Shown: positions 47,601 to 58,163, counted from the stretch's first letter. The stretch is DNA of 64,000 bases from Deltaproteobacteria bacterium (GCA_018266075.1 JAFEBB010000033.1:1-64000); one strand, 5' to 3'. A program made the numbers and translations. Notes: generated by a model not told the origin, from the sequence alone.

Positions 47601-50531
47601 CTACTCCACCCAGCGCGCCACGAAGAGGTTGGTGTCGTGGCTGCCCGGCGCGCTCGCGCGATTCGACGCCCACACCACGAACTCGCCGTCCGGGCTGAAC
47701 ATGGGGAAGCCGTCGAAGCCGGGCGAGGTGGTGACGCGCTCCGGCTCGCCGCCGGCCTTGTCCACGAGCCAGAGATCGAACTCACGGCCCTGCGGATCCC
47801 CCTTGTTCGACGCGAAGATCACGTGGCTCGAGTCGGGCGTGAAGAACGGGCAGAAGTTCGCGGCGCCATTGTGGGTGAGCTGCCGCAGGTTCGTGCCGTC
47901 GGACTTCATCACGAAGAGCTCCATGTTCGTGGGCTTCACCAGGCCCTGGGCGAGCAGCGTCTTGTACTCGTCGAGCGCGGCGCCGGTCGGATGGTTCGCG
48001 CGGAAGACGATCTCGCTGCAATCGGAGTTGTAGAACGCGCCGCCGTCGTACCCAGGCGTATTCGTGAGTCGTTTCACCTGGCCGGCCTCGTCCATTTCAT
48101 ACAATTCGAGATCGCCGTCGCGCGTGGACGTGAACACGAACTTGCCGCCGCGCGGGCACCAGGTCGCTTCCGCGTCGTAGCCGTTCGCGGTGGTGAGGCG
48201 CTTCGCGTGCGAGCCGTCCGGGTCTGCCTCGAAGATGTCGTACGTGGGGTAGACGGCCCAGACGTAGCCGTGCGAGCGGTCGGGCTCCTTGGGGCAGCTC
48301 TCGCCGCCCAGCTCCGTCGACGCGTAGATGATCTTGTCCTGCTGCGGGTAGCGGAAGTAGCCGCAGGTCGTGCGTCCCTTGCCGCTGGAGACCATCTTCG
48401 TCTCGCCGGTCGCGAGATCCAGCGTGAACTGCTGGTCGCACTTTCGATCGCCGGAGTAGCCCTGGAAGATGAGCTTGGTGCCGTCGGGGCTCCAGTACGC
48501 CTCGGCGTTCTGGCCGCCGAAGGTGAGCTGGCGAATGTCACGAAAATGTCTTTCGCCTTCGAAGGTCTTCTCGAAGGGCTTGCCGGCCTTGATGACGAAG
48601 CTCTTTCCGGGGCGATTTGCAAAATACTCGGCGACCTTGGGCTTCGGCTCCGGCGTCGGCGGCGCGTTGGACGCAGCAGGCCCGCTCGCGGACGCCATCT
48701 TCGCGTCGGCGCCCGGGTGCGCCTGACCGGGCTTGATGTTGCCCATGTCCGAGCGCGAGCCGAGCGTGGCGCGCAGCGTGAGGTTTTTTCCAGCGCGCAC
48801 GACGACCACGTCGATGGTGTCGTTCGGCTTGTGGTCCTGGAGCGCGTAGGTCATGTCGTAGAGGTTCTCGATACGCGTGCCGGCCATGCCGATGATGCGG
48901 TCGCCGCCCTTGATGCCGGCCTTGTCCGCGGGGCCGCCGGCGCGCACGTCGCTGAGCTTCACGCCGCCCTCGGTCGCTTCCATCGCGCTGTAGTCGGGCA
49001 CGGTGCCGAGGTACGCGCCGTAGCCGCGGCTGTCGCCCTCGAACGCGGGCGCGGTCACCGAGCGCGCGTACTGCGGCGCCTGGGCGTCGGTCGCGAGCTC
49101 GCTGAGCACGTGCGTGGTGGTCTCGATCACGCGCGCCGCGCCGGCGAAGTTGAGCGTCTCGGGCTTGTCGTCGGGCGTGTGGTAGCGGTCGTGGCTGCCG
49201 GTGAAGAAGAAGATCACCGGGATGTGCCGCGCGTAGAACGCGGTCTGATCCGACGGGCCGTAGCCATCGCCGTGCGCGTTGATCTTCAAGCCGCCGAACG
49301 GCTGCGCGCGATCGAGGATCGACTTCCACTCCGGCGCCGAGTCCGAGCCCATGGCGATGAGGTTGTCGTCGCGGAGCTGGCCGACCATGTCCAGGTTCAC
49401 CATCGACACCACGCGCTCGAGCGGGAAGGGCGGGTGCTCGGTGAAGTACGACGAGCCCGCGAGACCGCTCTCCTCGCCCGAGAACAGCATCACCACGAGC
49501 GTTCGCGCGCTCGGCGCGTCCTTGAGCAGCGCCTGGGCCTTCTCTGCCGCGAGCACCACGGACACGTCGCCCGAGGCGTTGTCGTCTGCGCCGTTGTGGA
49601 TCGCGTGCACGTTGGGCCGCATCGAGCCCTCGCCGCCGTAGCCGAGGTGGTCGTAGTGCGCGCCCACGACGACGATCTGGTCCTTGAGCGCGCCCTTGCC
49701 CGGCAACACGCCGGCGACGTTTGCGGTTTCACTCCAGGTGTTGGTCACGTTGACCTTGCCCGAGAGCGTGAGCCCGCGAATCACCTTCGAGCGCGGCTTG
49801 AGATCGCGGTCGACGTCCTTCTGGAACTGGTCGAGCTTGATGCCCGCGCGCTCGAGCCACTTCTGCGCGGTCGAGGTCTTCACCTGCAGCACCGGAATTC
49901 CCGACGGGCTCTCCGGGCCGTCATTCGCGAGCGCGGGCAGCTTGTCCTTGCCCTCGTCTTGTAACGGTCCGGTTACAAAGACGACGGCCGCCGCGCCGCG
50001 CTCGCGGGCCTGCAGGACCTTGTAGCGCAAGGCCGACCAGCGGCTCGGGCGCCGGCCGTCGAAGATGGACGCGTCGTCCTTCTCCTGCGGCTCGTAGCGC
50101 AGCATCACCGCGACCTTGCCCTTCAGGTCCACGTTGGCGAGCTCGTCGTAGCCCAGCGACGGCGCCGCGATGCCGTAGCCCACGAACACCGCCTCGCCCT
50201 TGAAGCTGCCCGAGCTGGTGAAGCCGAGCGGCGTCCAGTCGGCGTCGGCGACGCCGGAGAGCGCGTTGCCCTCGGCCTTCGCGACGCCGGTCTTCACCTT
50301 GAATGGCTGGCGGTACGAATTTCCGAACGCGGGCTTGAGCCCCTCGGCCTTGAGCCGCGCCTCGATCCAGTTGGCGGCCTTCTCGATTCCCTTCGTGCCC
50401 AGGCCGCGGCCCTCCATGTCGTCGGCGGCGAGGACCTTCACGTCGGCCTCGAAGCGCTTGGCGAGGTCGGCTGGAGCATCGGCCGCGGCGGGCGCTGCGG
50501 CGAGGAGCAGGACGAGACCGATGGGACGCAC
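47601..50531 (-). CDS. M28 peptidase with PDZ and TolB-like propeller domains
   Basis: A 976-residue secreted protein with a GTG start at 50531 and signal peptide LVLLLAAAPAAADA. Residues ~20-480 are an M28 zinc aminopeptidase with a PA-type insert (GKVAVMLRYEP to VLQVKTS). Metal-site motifs are GAHYDHLG, NGADDNASG, FSGEESG, VNLDMVGQ and a late HDRYHTPDD. A PDZ domain (GVKLSDVRAGGPADKAGIKG, then GDRIIGMAGTRI) spans ~525-600. The last ~320 residues are a six-bladed propeller of TolB/PD40 repeats (AYWSPDGTKLIFQG, FTPDSSHVIFASN, FSPDGEFVVWASN). It is likely a periplasmic peptidase whose propeller binds substrate or envelope. Contains a perfect TAAC-N6-GTTA palindrome. Confidence 0.92.
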   Translation of the reverse strand: MRPIGLVLLLAAAPAAADAPADLAKRFEADVKVLAADDMEGRGLGTKGIEKAANWIEARLKAEGLKPAFGNSYRQPFKVKTGVAKAEGNALSGVADADWTPLGFTSSGSFKGEAVFVGYGIAAPSLGYDELANVDLKGKVAVMLRYEPQEKDDASIFDGRRPSRWSALRYKVLQARERGAAAVVFVTGPLQDEGKDKLPALANDGPESPSGIPVLQVKTSTAQKWLERAGIKLDQFQKDVDRDLKPRSKVIRGLTLSGKVNVTNTWSETANVAGVLPGKGALKDQIVVVGAHYDHLGYGGEGSMRPNVHAIHNGADDNASGDVSVVLAAEKAQALLKDAPSARTLVVMLFSGEESGLAGSSYFTEHPPFPLERVVSMVNLDMVGQLRDDNLIAMGSDSAPEWKSILDRAQPFGGLKINAHGDGYGPSDQTAFYARHIPVIFFFTGSHDRYHTPDDKPETLNFAGAARVIETTTHVLSELATDAQAPQYARSVTAPAFEGDSRGYGAYLGTVPDYSAMEATEGGVKLSDVRAGGPADKAGIKGGDRIIGMAGTRIENLYDMTYALQDHKPNDTIDVVVVRAGKNLTLRATLGSRSDMGNIKPGQAHPGADAKMASASGPAASNAPPTPEPKPKVAEYFANRPGKSFVIKAGKPFEKTFEGERHFRDIRQLTFGGQNAEAYWSPDGTKLIFQGYSGDRKCDQQFTLDLATGETKMVSSGKGRTTCGYFRYPQQDKIIYASTELGGESCPKEPDRSHGYVWAVYPTYDIFEADPDGSHAKRLTTANGYDAEATWCPRGGKFVFTSTRDGDLELYEMDEAGQVKRLTNTPGYDGGAFYNSDCSEIVFRANHPTGAALDEYKTLLAQGLVKPTNMELFVMKSDGTNLRQLTHNGAANFCPFFTPDSSHVIFASNKGDPQGREFDLWLVDKAGGEPERVTTSPGFDGFPMFSPDGEFVVWASNRASAPGSHDTNLFVARWVE
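49962..49975. repeat. TAAC-N6-GTTA palindrome inside the M28 gene
   Basis: Perfect copy whose arms extend to 7 bp (TTGTAAC at 49959-49965, GTTACAA at 49972-49978) around GGTCCG. On the coding strand it uses the codons GTA, ACC, GGA, CCG, TTA, CAA, including the rare Leu codon TTA. Confidence 0.5.
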
Positions 50532-50663
50532 GGGCGACTCCGGGAGCTGAGGCGCGGGAGTCTAGTCCCCCGAGCGCGCGGGTCCAGGCCTGCCAGCGAG
50601 CCCACAGTCCGCTGGAAAAAGCCGTTGGTTCAGCCTCGCGGTTCGACTACGTTCCGCGGCCTG

Positions 50664-51623
50664 ATGGCCAGCCTCCGCTCCTCCCGCCGCGACGCCAAGG
50701 ACCTCCTCAAGGAGGTCAAGGGGCTCACCAAGAAGCAGGGCAAGAAGGTGCCCGCCGAGGGTTTCTCCAAGGTGGCCAAGGCCCAGGACGAGCTCGAGAC
50801 GGCCATCCGCGGCAACCAGCCCGATCAAATCGTCGGGCTCACGCGCAAGCTCGACGAGCTCACCGGCCAGGTCTACGCCGGCCTCCGCAAGAGCCACGCG
50901 CGGCAGTACATCGAGAGCATCGGCAGCGCGGTGCTGGTGGCGGTGCTGCTGCGCCTGTTCGTGGTGGAGATGTTCAAGATCCCCTCGGGATCGATGGTGC
51001 CCACGCTGCAGATCGGCGACCACCTCTTCATCTCCAAGTTCATCTACGGCATCCGCATCCCGTTCGTGAACTCGATGCTGGTGCAGTGGCACAACCCGCA
51101 GCCGGGCGACGTGATCGTCTTCAACAGCCCCATCGAGCCCGACAAGGACCTCATCAAGCGCGTGGCCGCGGTGCCCGGCGACAAGATCGAGGTGCGCAAC
51201 GACATCGTCTTCGTGAACGGCCAGATGCAGCCGCGCCGGAAGGTGAAAGAGGACTACCAGTACTGGGACTATGACGAGAACACCGACCGCTGGTTCGACG
51301 AGACCCGCGACTCGCTGTGGGAAGAGACGCTGGGCAAGGAGACGCACGCGGCGCTCGAGCGGCGAGACATCCTGCACGCCGTGCTGGAGGGGCCGTTCAC
51401 GGTGCCGCCCGGCCAGATCTTCGTGCTCGGCGACAACCGCGACAACTCCGCCGACAGCCGCTTCAACGGCGGCTGGACCGTTCCCTACGGCAACATCAAG
51501 GGCAAGGCGTTCATCATCATGTTCTCGTGGGGCAAGGGCGGCTGGTGGTTCTGCCACGAGGGCGGCTTCCCCTGCACCGAGTCGGGCCTGCGGCTGGACC
51601 GGTTCTTCAAGGGCATCCCGTAA
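50664..51623 (+). CDS. lepB: Signal peptidase I
   Basis: A 319-residue type I signal peptidase. A helical ~85-residue cytoplasmic N-terminus (KDLLKEVKGLTKKQGKK) precedes one membrane helix (AVLVAVLLRLFVVEMF). The catalytic Ser110 lies in PSGSMVPTL and Lys165 in LIKRVAAVPGD; GDNRDNSADSR is box E. It removes signal peptides from the many secreted proteins encoded here. Start ATG 50664; a GTG at 50625 is possible. Confidence 0.96.
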   Translation: MASLRSSRRDAKDLLKEVKGLTKKQGKKVPAEGFSKVAKAQDELETAIRGNQPDQIVGLTRKLDELTGQVYAGLRKSHARQYIESIGSAVLVAVLLRLFVVEMFKIPSGSMVPTLQIGDHLFISKFIYGIRIPFVNSMLVQWHNPQPGDVIVFNSPIEPDKDLIKRVAAVPGDKIEVRNDIVFVNGQMQPRRKVKEDYQYWDYDENTDRWFDETRDSLWEETLGKETHAALERRDILHAVLEGPFTVPPGQIFVLGDNRDNSADSRFNGGWTVPYGNIKGKAFIIMFSWGKGGWWFCHEGGFPCTESGLRLDRFFKGIP

Positions 51624-51710
51624 CCTCCGCGTCGCCGCGTTGTCGCCAAACTGCCGAGATCTGTCGGGCGGTTGGCGCGCGCGAAGTCCTGGCGATAAGC
51701 TTGAGGGGTC

Positions 51711-53111
<1,401 letters not shown>

Positions 53112-53115
53112 CCGG

Positions 53116-53712
53116 ATGCTGAACAGCAGCGTGCTCGTGCTCAACCGCCTCTATCAACCCATCCACGTGACCAACGTGCGCCGCGCGTTCGCCCTGATGT
53201 ACCAGGGCGTGGCCCGCGCGGTGGACGCGGAGTACCGCCTCTTCGACTTCGAGTCGTGGACGCAGCTCTCCGCGGCCCTGCACGACTCGGTGGGCGCGGT
53301 GGGGCGCCGCATCCGCGTGCCGCGGGTGATCGTGCTCACCTCGTACGAGCACCTGCCCAAGAACCGGGTGCGCTTCTCGCGGCTCAACATCTACGCGCGC
53401 GACCAGAACACCTGCCAGTACTGCGGCAAGGTCTTCCCGCGGCACGAGCTCAACCTCGACCACGTGGTGCCGCGCAGCAAGGGCGGCGTGACGAGCTGGG
53501 AGAACGTGGTGTGCAGCTGCATCGCGTGCAACCTGCGCAAGGGCGGCCGGTCGCCGGAGGAGGCGCGCATGCCACTCTTCAAGAAGCCGGTGCGCCCGCG
53601 CTGGACGCCGTTCTTCCGCACGCCCACCGGCCGCAAGACCTACCGCGAGTGGATCCCGTTCCTGAACCTCGCCGACGCGAGCTACTGGAACGCCGAGCTC
53701 AGCGAGGAGTGA
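53116..53712 (+). CDS. HNH endonuclease family protein
   Basis: A 198-residue protein. The N-terminus VLVLNRLYQPIHVTNVRRAF is typical of a widespread chromosomal HNH group. The nuclease motif has CQYCGK, LNLDHVVPRSKGG (catalytic His) and CIACNLRKGG, with the two CxxC pairs binding zinc. The gene stands 4 bases after selA and shares one base with the next start. No toxin, intein or restriction partner is seen, and its chromosomal role is unknown. Confidence 0.93.
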   Translation: MLNSSVLVLNRLYQPIHVTNVRRAFALMYQGVARAVDAEYRLFDFESWTQLSAALHDSVGAVGRRIRVPRVIVLTSYEHLPKNRVRFSRLNIYARDQNTCQYCGKVFPRHELNLDHVVPRSKGGVTSWENVVCSCIACNLRKGGRSPEEARMPLFKKPVRPRWTPFFRTPTGRKTYREWIPFLNLADASYWNAELSEE

Positions 53713-54143
53713 TGCCCTCCCTCGACGACGCACGCAGCAAGCTCGACGCGCTGGAGCAGAGGCCGCCCACGGGCGTGATGGGCTGGAGCGCCTCGGAGAT
53801 CCTCCAGCACTGCGCGCAGAGCGTGGAGATGAGCATCCAGGGCTTCCCGACGATGCGGAGCATCATCGTCCGCGGGCTCTTCGGGCCCATGGTGAAGCGC
53901 AAGTTCCTCAAGGCCGGCGCCATGAAGCACGACCTCACCGCGCCCATCCCCGGCGCGCCGCCGCTCGATCGCGAGGTGCCGCTGGCCGAGGCGCTCAAGC
54001 GCCTGCGCGCGTCGTTCGATGCGTTCCAGGGCTATCGCGGTGAGCTGTCGCCGCACTTCGCGTACGGCGCGGTGAGCCACGACGAGTACGCGCAGCTGCA
54101 TGCGATGCATGTGCTCGAGCACCTGCAGGCGCTCGGGCTCTAG
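53712..54143 (+). CDS. DUF1569 (DinB-like) protein
   Basis: A 143-residue helical-bundle protein. WSASEILQHCAQSVEMSIQG and the late HDEYAQLHAMHVLEHLQAL match DUF1569 in the DinB superfamily, whose His residues bind a metal. The ATG shares one base with the HNH stop (TGATG). Function unknown. Its stop overlaps the convergent Cys-rich gene by 4 bases. Confidence 0.85.
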   Translation: MPSLDDARSKLDALEQRPPTGVMGWSASEILQHCAQSVEMSIQGFPTMRSIIVRGLFGPMVKRKFLKAGAMKHDLTAPIPGAPPLDREVPLAEALKRLRASFDAFQGYRGELSPHFAYGAVSHDEYAQLHAMHVLEHLQALGL

Positions 54144-54448
54144 CGAGCCTTCGTGCCTGGACAGCTCTGCTGGCCACCCATGCACGCGCCCAGCGTCGCC
54201 GCGTCTTGCTGGACCTCGCTGACGTTTGCGGGCGCCTTCGCCTTGAAGTGCACGACCGCGCCGTCGCTGGTGTTCTGCACGACCACGTCGGCCTTCTGGG
54301 GCAAGGCGCCGCACACGCCAGCGTGCCCCGTCGTGGAGGCGCCGCAGGGACACGCACCGGGCGCCGGGGCTTGCGTCTGCGGCGTTGCGGCCATGGCGCT
54401 TCCTCCGAGGAGGAGCGAAGCGGCGAGGGTAGAGAGCAATCGAATCAT
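54140..54448 (-). CDS. Small secreted Cys-rich protein
   Basis: A 102-residue protein. The signal peptide MIRLLSTLAASLLLGGSAMA is followed by a Pro/Gln spacer and Cys residues in GACPCGAS, GVCGALPQ, GACMGG and SCPG. The middle (ADVVVQNTSDGAVVHFKAKA) is beta-rich. The Cys-x-Cys pattern and terminal Cys pair could bind metal or form disulfides. Family not recognised. Confidence 0.8.
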   Translation of the reverse strand: MIRLLSTLAASLLLGGSAMAATPQTQAPAPGACPCGASTTGHAGVCGALPQKADVVVQNTSDGAVVHFKAKAPANVSEVQQDAATLGACMGGQQSCPGTKAR

Positions 54449-54497
54449 GGAGTCCTCGGGTCAGGGCGAGCCGCCCGCATCAAAGCGAAAGCGTCGC

Positions 54498-54522
54498 CGG
54501 TCGAGGCTGCAAGCCTCGACCG
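54498..54522 (-). terminator. Hairpin terminator after the NBR1-Ig lipoprotein gene
   Basis: Perfect 11-bp stem CGGTCGAGGCT / AGCCTCGACCG with a 3-base loop, 33 bases past the stop at 54555. Read on the minus strand, moderately T-rich sequence (GCTTTCGCTTTG) follows. Confidence 0.6.
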
Positions 54523-54554
54523 AGCAGCGCTGCCTTCGAGCTCCAGGCATCGCG

Positions 54555-56153
54555 TCAGTCGGCCGTCGGGTAGCCCACGCCGAGCAAGTAGGCCTTCTCC
54601 GTGGCGATGTCGGAGGCGGAGACATCGCCGCGCACCCAGCGATAGGCGTCGTACTCGAAGGCGATGGGGAAGAACGGACCGCGCGGCGTGCCGCCTTGCA
54701 GGTAGTAGGGCGGGCTCGGATCGTCGCCCGACGGCTGATCGCTCGGACGCACATATGCGGGCCCCAGCTCGCGACCCGCGATCTGCCACACCTGATCGCC
54801 CGTGGGCGGGCCGGGGAACTCCTGCAGGATGACGTCGAGGTCCTGGCCGGCGGCGGAGGTGTAGTTGGCCGCGCTGCCGCCCCAGTGCGCGTAGCCCGCT
54901 GCGAGCTCCACGCCAAGGTAACCATTCGGTAACAACGCGCGCGCCTGCTGCAGGTAGAGATCGAGCTCGGCGGGATACACGTACGTGCCACTCGAGGGAT
55001 TGCTCGCGTCGGGCGCCCAGCCCGGCACCACGCCGTCCCAACCGGGCACGAAGAGAATGTACGGCGTGAGGTCCGGCGACTCCTGGAGCACGCCGACGAT
55101 CGACGCCAGGTTCTGCATCAGCCACGAATAGCCGTACGTCCAGCCGACGGGATCGTTGTAGCCGCCGGCGGGGTTGCTCTCGCCATCGCCGGCGAGGAAG
55201 ACCATCACGATGAAGCCGTTCTCGATGGCCTCCTTCACCAGCGCGCGGAAGGCGGGCAGGTCGCCGCTGAGGTCGTTTCCTTGGATGGGGTACGCGTAGC
55301 CCTGGTCGCCGGCGTAGTTCCAGCTCAGCGCCATGATGAGGTGCGTGTCGCCGGCGGCGTGCTTGGCCGCGTACACGAGCTGGCGATCGCTCGGGGAGAT
55401 CGAGGTGATCGCCGGCTCGAACCACGGGATCGTTCCGTAGTCGGGCAGGGTGACGCTCAAGCCCTGGAAGGTGAGCTGCACCGCGCCCACCTGATCGCGC
55501 CTGGGCGGCGCGGGCAGGCTCGGCGCGTTAACCGAAATGTTCACAACGGGCGTCGTCGCGCCGAACCACTGCACCTGGTCCTGCAGCATCTGCCACTGCA
55601 TCGTGTATGTGCCTGGCGTCGAGGGCGCAGTGAGCGTCGCGGTGAACGTGTACGAGCTCCCGGGCGCCACGCACGCCGACGCATCCATGAAGATGCGGTT
55701 GGTGCCGAAGGTGGTGTTGTCCTGCGGGTGCTGCGTGCCGAGGTAGTAGCCCTTCGACGGGTAGAGCGCCCAGGCCATGTTGCCGCTGTTCTGCATCACC
55801 ACCGTGACCTGGAACGTGCTGCCCGCGACGACGTTCGTGGGCACGTTCTGCGAGACAAACGTCGCGTCGTTGGTGCCGCTCACCGGACCCGTGCAGCTCA
55901 CGCCGGTCGTGCCGGTGCTGCTGCTGGAGCTCGAGCTCGACGTGTTGGACGTGCCCGATGACGTCGACGACGTGGACGCGCCGGTGCTCGAGGTTGTGCT
56001 GGTGCTGCCGCTGGTCGACGTCGATGTGTTGCTGGACGTGCTCGTTGTGTTGCTCGACGTCGTCGCGCCGCCGCTCGAGCTCGAGGTGCTGTTGTTCGAA
56101 CCGCACGCCGCGAGGCAGAGCGCGGCGAACGCGGTGAAGCGAGCGATGGACAT
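54555..56153 (-). CDS. Lipoprotein with Ser/Thr stalk, NBR1-like Ig domain and TIM-barrel-like domain
   Basis: A 532-residue lipoprotein. ATG 56153; the signal ends LCLAAC (Cys17). About 65 residues of Ser/Thr/Asn/Gly follow. Residues ~95-205 resemble an NBR1-type Ig domain (VVAGSTFQVTVVMQNSGNMA, then TYTMQWQMLQDQVQWFG). The C-terminal ~300 residues (PWFEPAITSISPSDRQLVYA, LIMALSWNYAGDQGYAYPIQ, VMVFLAGDGESNP, LGVELAAGYAHWGG) look like a glycoside-hydrolase-like TIM barrel. Substrate unknown. Surface display is inferred. Two TAAC-N6-type patches lie inside the gene (54919 and 55529). Confidence 0.82.
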   Translation of the reverse strand: MSIARFTAFAALCLAACGSNNSTSSSSGGATTSSNTTSTSSNTSTSTSGSTSTTSSTGASTSSTSSGTSNTSSSSSSSSTGTTGVSCTGPVSGTNDATFVSQNVPTNVVAGSTFQVTVVMQNSGNMAWALYPSKGYYLGTQHPQDNTTFGTNRIFMDASACVAPGSSYTFTATLTAPSTPGTYTMQWQMLQDQVQWFGATTPVVNISVNAPSLPAPPRRDQVGAVQLTFQGLSVTLPDYGTIPWFEPAITSISPSDRQLVYAAKHAAGDTHLIMALSWNYAGDQGYAYPIQGNDLSGDLPAFRALVKEAIENGFIVMVFLAGDGESNPAGGYNDPVGWTYGYSWLMQNLASIVGVLQESPDLTPYILFVPGWDGVVPGWAPDASNPSSGTYVYPAELDLYLQQARALLPNGYLGVELAAGYAHWGGSAANYTSAAGQDLDVILQEFPGPPTGDQVWQIAGRELGPAYVRPSDQPSGDDPSPPYYLQGGTPRGPFFPIAFEYDAYRWVRGDVSASDIATEKAYLLGVGYPTAD

Positions 56154-56251
56154 GGTGGTGTCGACTCCGCGCACGAGGCCGGCACGGTTGTCGGCGCGCG
56201 GCGGATTGTGTTGTGTCAAGACGTTGCGCGCGATCGAGCCCCTGCCGCCAG

Positions 56252-56695
56252 CTACCGAAGCCGCTTCGAGTAGAAGACGCGCGGCAACGGTTGATAGCCG
56301 GCGCGCTCATAGAGCGCGACTGCCGGCGCGTTGTCCGCATAGACGCCGAGGTGGATGGCCGAGGCGCCGTCTTCGCGCGCGAGCGCGTCGAGATCCGCGA
56401 GCGCACGCGTGGCCAGCCCGCGCCTTCGCGCGTGGGGCTCGAGGTAGACCTCGGTCAGGAACGCATCGCGCCCGCCGAACTCGAGGTCGTAGCCGTAGGT
56501 CAGCACCACGTAGCCCGCGATGGCGCTCGCTCCGTCGAGGACCAGCAGCACGCGTCCCAGAGAGCGGTCGTCGAGCAGCCGAAGCAGCGCAAGCCGGGTG
56601 CGCGCCTTGTCGAACGGAACGCGCTCGAGGCGATTGAACTCCACCATCATCTCGAGCAGGTGCTCGAGGTCATCGCGGCTGGCTTGGCGCAGCAT
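56252..56695 (-). CDS. GNAT-family N-acetyltransferase
   Basis: A 147-residue acetyltransferase. Motif A, VYLEPHARRRGLATRAL, binds the acetyl-CoA pyrophosphate. HLGVYADNAPAVALYERAGY is the C-terminal GNAT signature. Start ATG 56695. Acceptor substrate not predictable. It stands between the lipoprotein and cyclase genes, on the same strand. Confidence 0.93.
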   Translation of the reverse strand: MLRQASRDDLEHLLEMMVEFNRLERVPFDKARTRLALLRLLDDRSLGRVLLVLDGASAIAGYVVLTYGYDLEFGGRDAFLTEVYLEPHARRRGLATRALADLDALAREDGASAIHLGVYADNAPAVALYERAGYQPLPRVFYSKRLR

Positions 56696-56750
56696 GGCGG
56701 CTCCTGAGCGGAGTACGGCTCGAGGACGGTGCCGGTGAATGCCGGCCGAC

Positions 56751-58058
56751 TCAGGCCGACGCGCGCACCGCCGGCGCAGCGAGCCCGAACACGCGCACCA
56801 CTTCTTCCTTGCCCTTGAGCTTGTGCTCGCCGCGATCTTCGCAGCCGCTCGCGAGCTCCTGCGGAAGCCCGGCCATGACCGCCGCCGTGAGCAGCACGTC
56901 GGTCCCCAGCGCGTTGTTCAGGTTCTCCACGCGCGAGGCCGTGTTCACGGCGTCGCCCACCACCGCGTACTTCACGCGCGTGTGCGAGCCGAGGTTGCCC
57001 GCGACCACGCGACCCGAGTGCAGCCCGATCCGCGAGGCGAGCTGCGGGATCCCGTGCGACTTCCACTGCGCCGACTCGCCCGTGGCGTCCCAGTGCTTGT
57101 TGAGCTCCTCGGTGCGCACGCGCATGCGCGCGGCCACGCGCACCGCGCGCGCGGCGTGGTCGGGCAGCGAGTTGGGCGCGCCGAACACGGCCAGGATGGC
57201 GTCGCCGAGGAACTCGATCACGCAGCCGCCCTCGGCGTTGATGATCTCGCTCATCGCGCCGAAGTACTCGTTGAGCAGTCCCACCACGCGGTCGGGCTGC
57301 AGCGATTCGCAGATCGTCGAGTAGCCGCGGAGGTCGCTAAACAGGATTGTTACGTCGCGGGACTCGCCGCCGAGCTTGGTGCCGTCCGGGTTGTCGAGCA
57401 CCGCCTGCGCGACCTCCTCGCTCACGTAGCGGCCGAAGGTCTCACGCAGCATGCGTCGCGCCTGCTCGAGGACCTTCTGGCGCGCCACGCCGGCCACCAG
57501 CTCCCGCGTGAACGTCACGATGCTCAGGCACACGAAGCCCAGCACCGCGTACGCGCCCATCACCGCCGCCACGCCGCCCCATTCCACCTCGCCGAACAGG
57601 AGCAGCATGGCGGAGGCGCCCGCACAGAAGAGCACGGTGGCCACCACGCTTCCCGTGCGCATGGTGAGCACCGAGATGCCCACCAGCAGCATCAGCAGCG
57701 CGCAGCCGAGCGTGGCCATCCCCGCCGGCGAGGGAGCCAGCGGAATGGCGGCGAGCATGATCTGGAAGATGAAGGGCAGGTCGAGCACCGGCCCGCCGAG
57801 CCACGACTTGCGCAGCACGATCGGGTTCGCCATCGCCACGAAGAGCAGCGCCAGCGAGGCAATCAGGTAGGCCACGGCGTAGGGGAAGGCGGCCCGGAGA
57901 TCGGCGCGCGTGCCATGCACACCGTAGATGCCGCAGGCGGCCAGTGTGGTCGCCGCGGCGATCCCGCGGAGCAGCAGGTATCGTCGCGCATTGCCAAGGC
58001 GGATCTCCGAGGCCACCCGCGAGAACCCGCTTCGGTCTGAGTCGTGCGCGTCGCTCAC
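56751..58058 (-). CDS. Membrane-bound class III nucleotide cyclase
   Basis: A 435-residue protein. GTG 58058 has AGGAGG 6 bases upstream. About six membrane helices form a sensor-like N-terminal half (residues ~25-195). A short coiled linker (ARRMLRETFGRYVSEEVAQA) leads to the cyclase domain with VTILFSDLRGYST (metal Asp), VIEFLGDAILAVFG (second Asp; Glu at the purine-selecting position where Lys is usual) and VGDAVNTASRVENL (Asn/Arg). It probably makes cAMP or cGMP in response to a membrane cue. A TAAC-N6-type patch covers the FSD codons. Confidence 0.9.
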   Translation of the reverse strand: MSDAHDSDRSGFSRVASEIRLGNARRYLLLRGIAAATTLAACGIYGVHGTRADLRAAFPYAVAYLIASLALLFVAMANPIVLRKSWLGGPVLDLPFIFQIMLAAIPLAPSPAGMATLGCALLMLLVGISVLTMRTGSVVATVLFCAGASAMLLLFGEVEWGGVAAVMGAYAVLGFVCLSIVTFTRELVAGVARQKVLEQARRMLRETFGRYVSEEVAQAVLDNPDGTKLGGESRDVTILFSDLRGYSTICESLQPDRVVGLLNEYFGAMSEIINAEGGCVIEFLGDAILAVFGAPNSLPDHAARAVRVAARMRVRTEELNKHWDATGESAQWKSHGIPQLASRIGLHSGRVVAGNLGSHTRVKYAVVGDAVNTASRVENLNNALGTDVLLTAAVMAGLPQELASGCEDRGEHKLKGKEEVVRVFGLAAPAVRASA

Positions 58059-58163
58059 GCCGCGCCTCCTTCGCCGATCTCCGTGGAGCATCTCACGCCA
58101 CGGGAGCGCGAGGGAGATCGGTTCTTCGTGGACGCACGCCCGCGCGCCCGCGAGACTTGCGCG

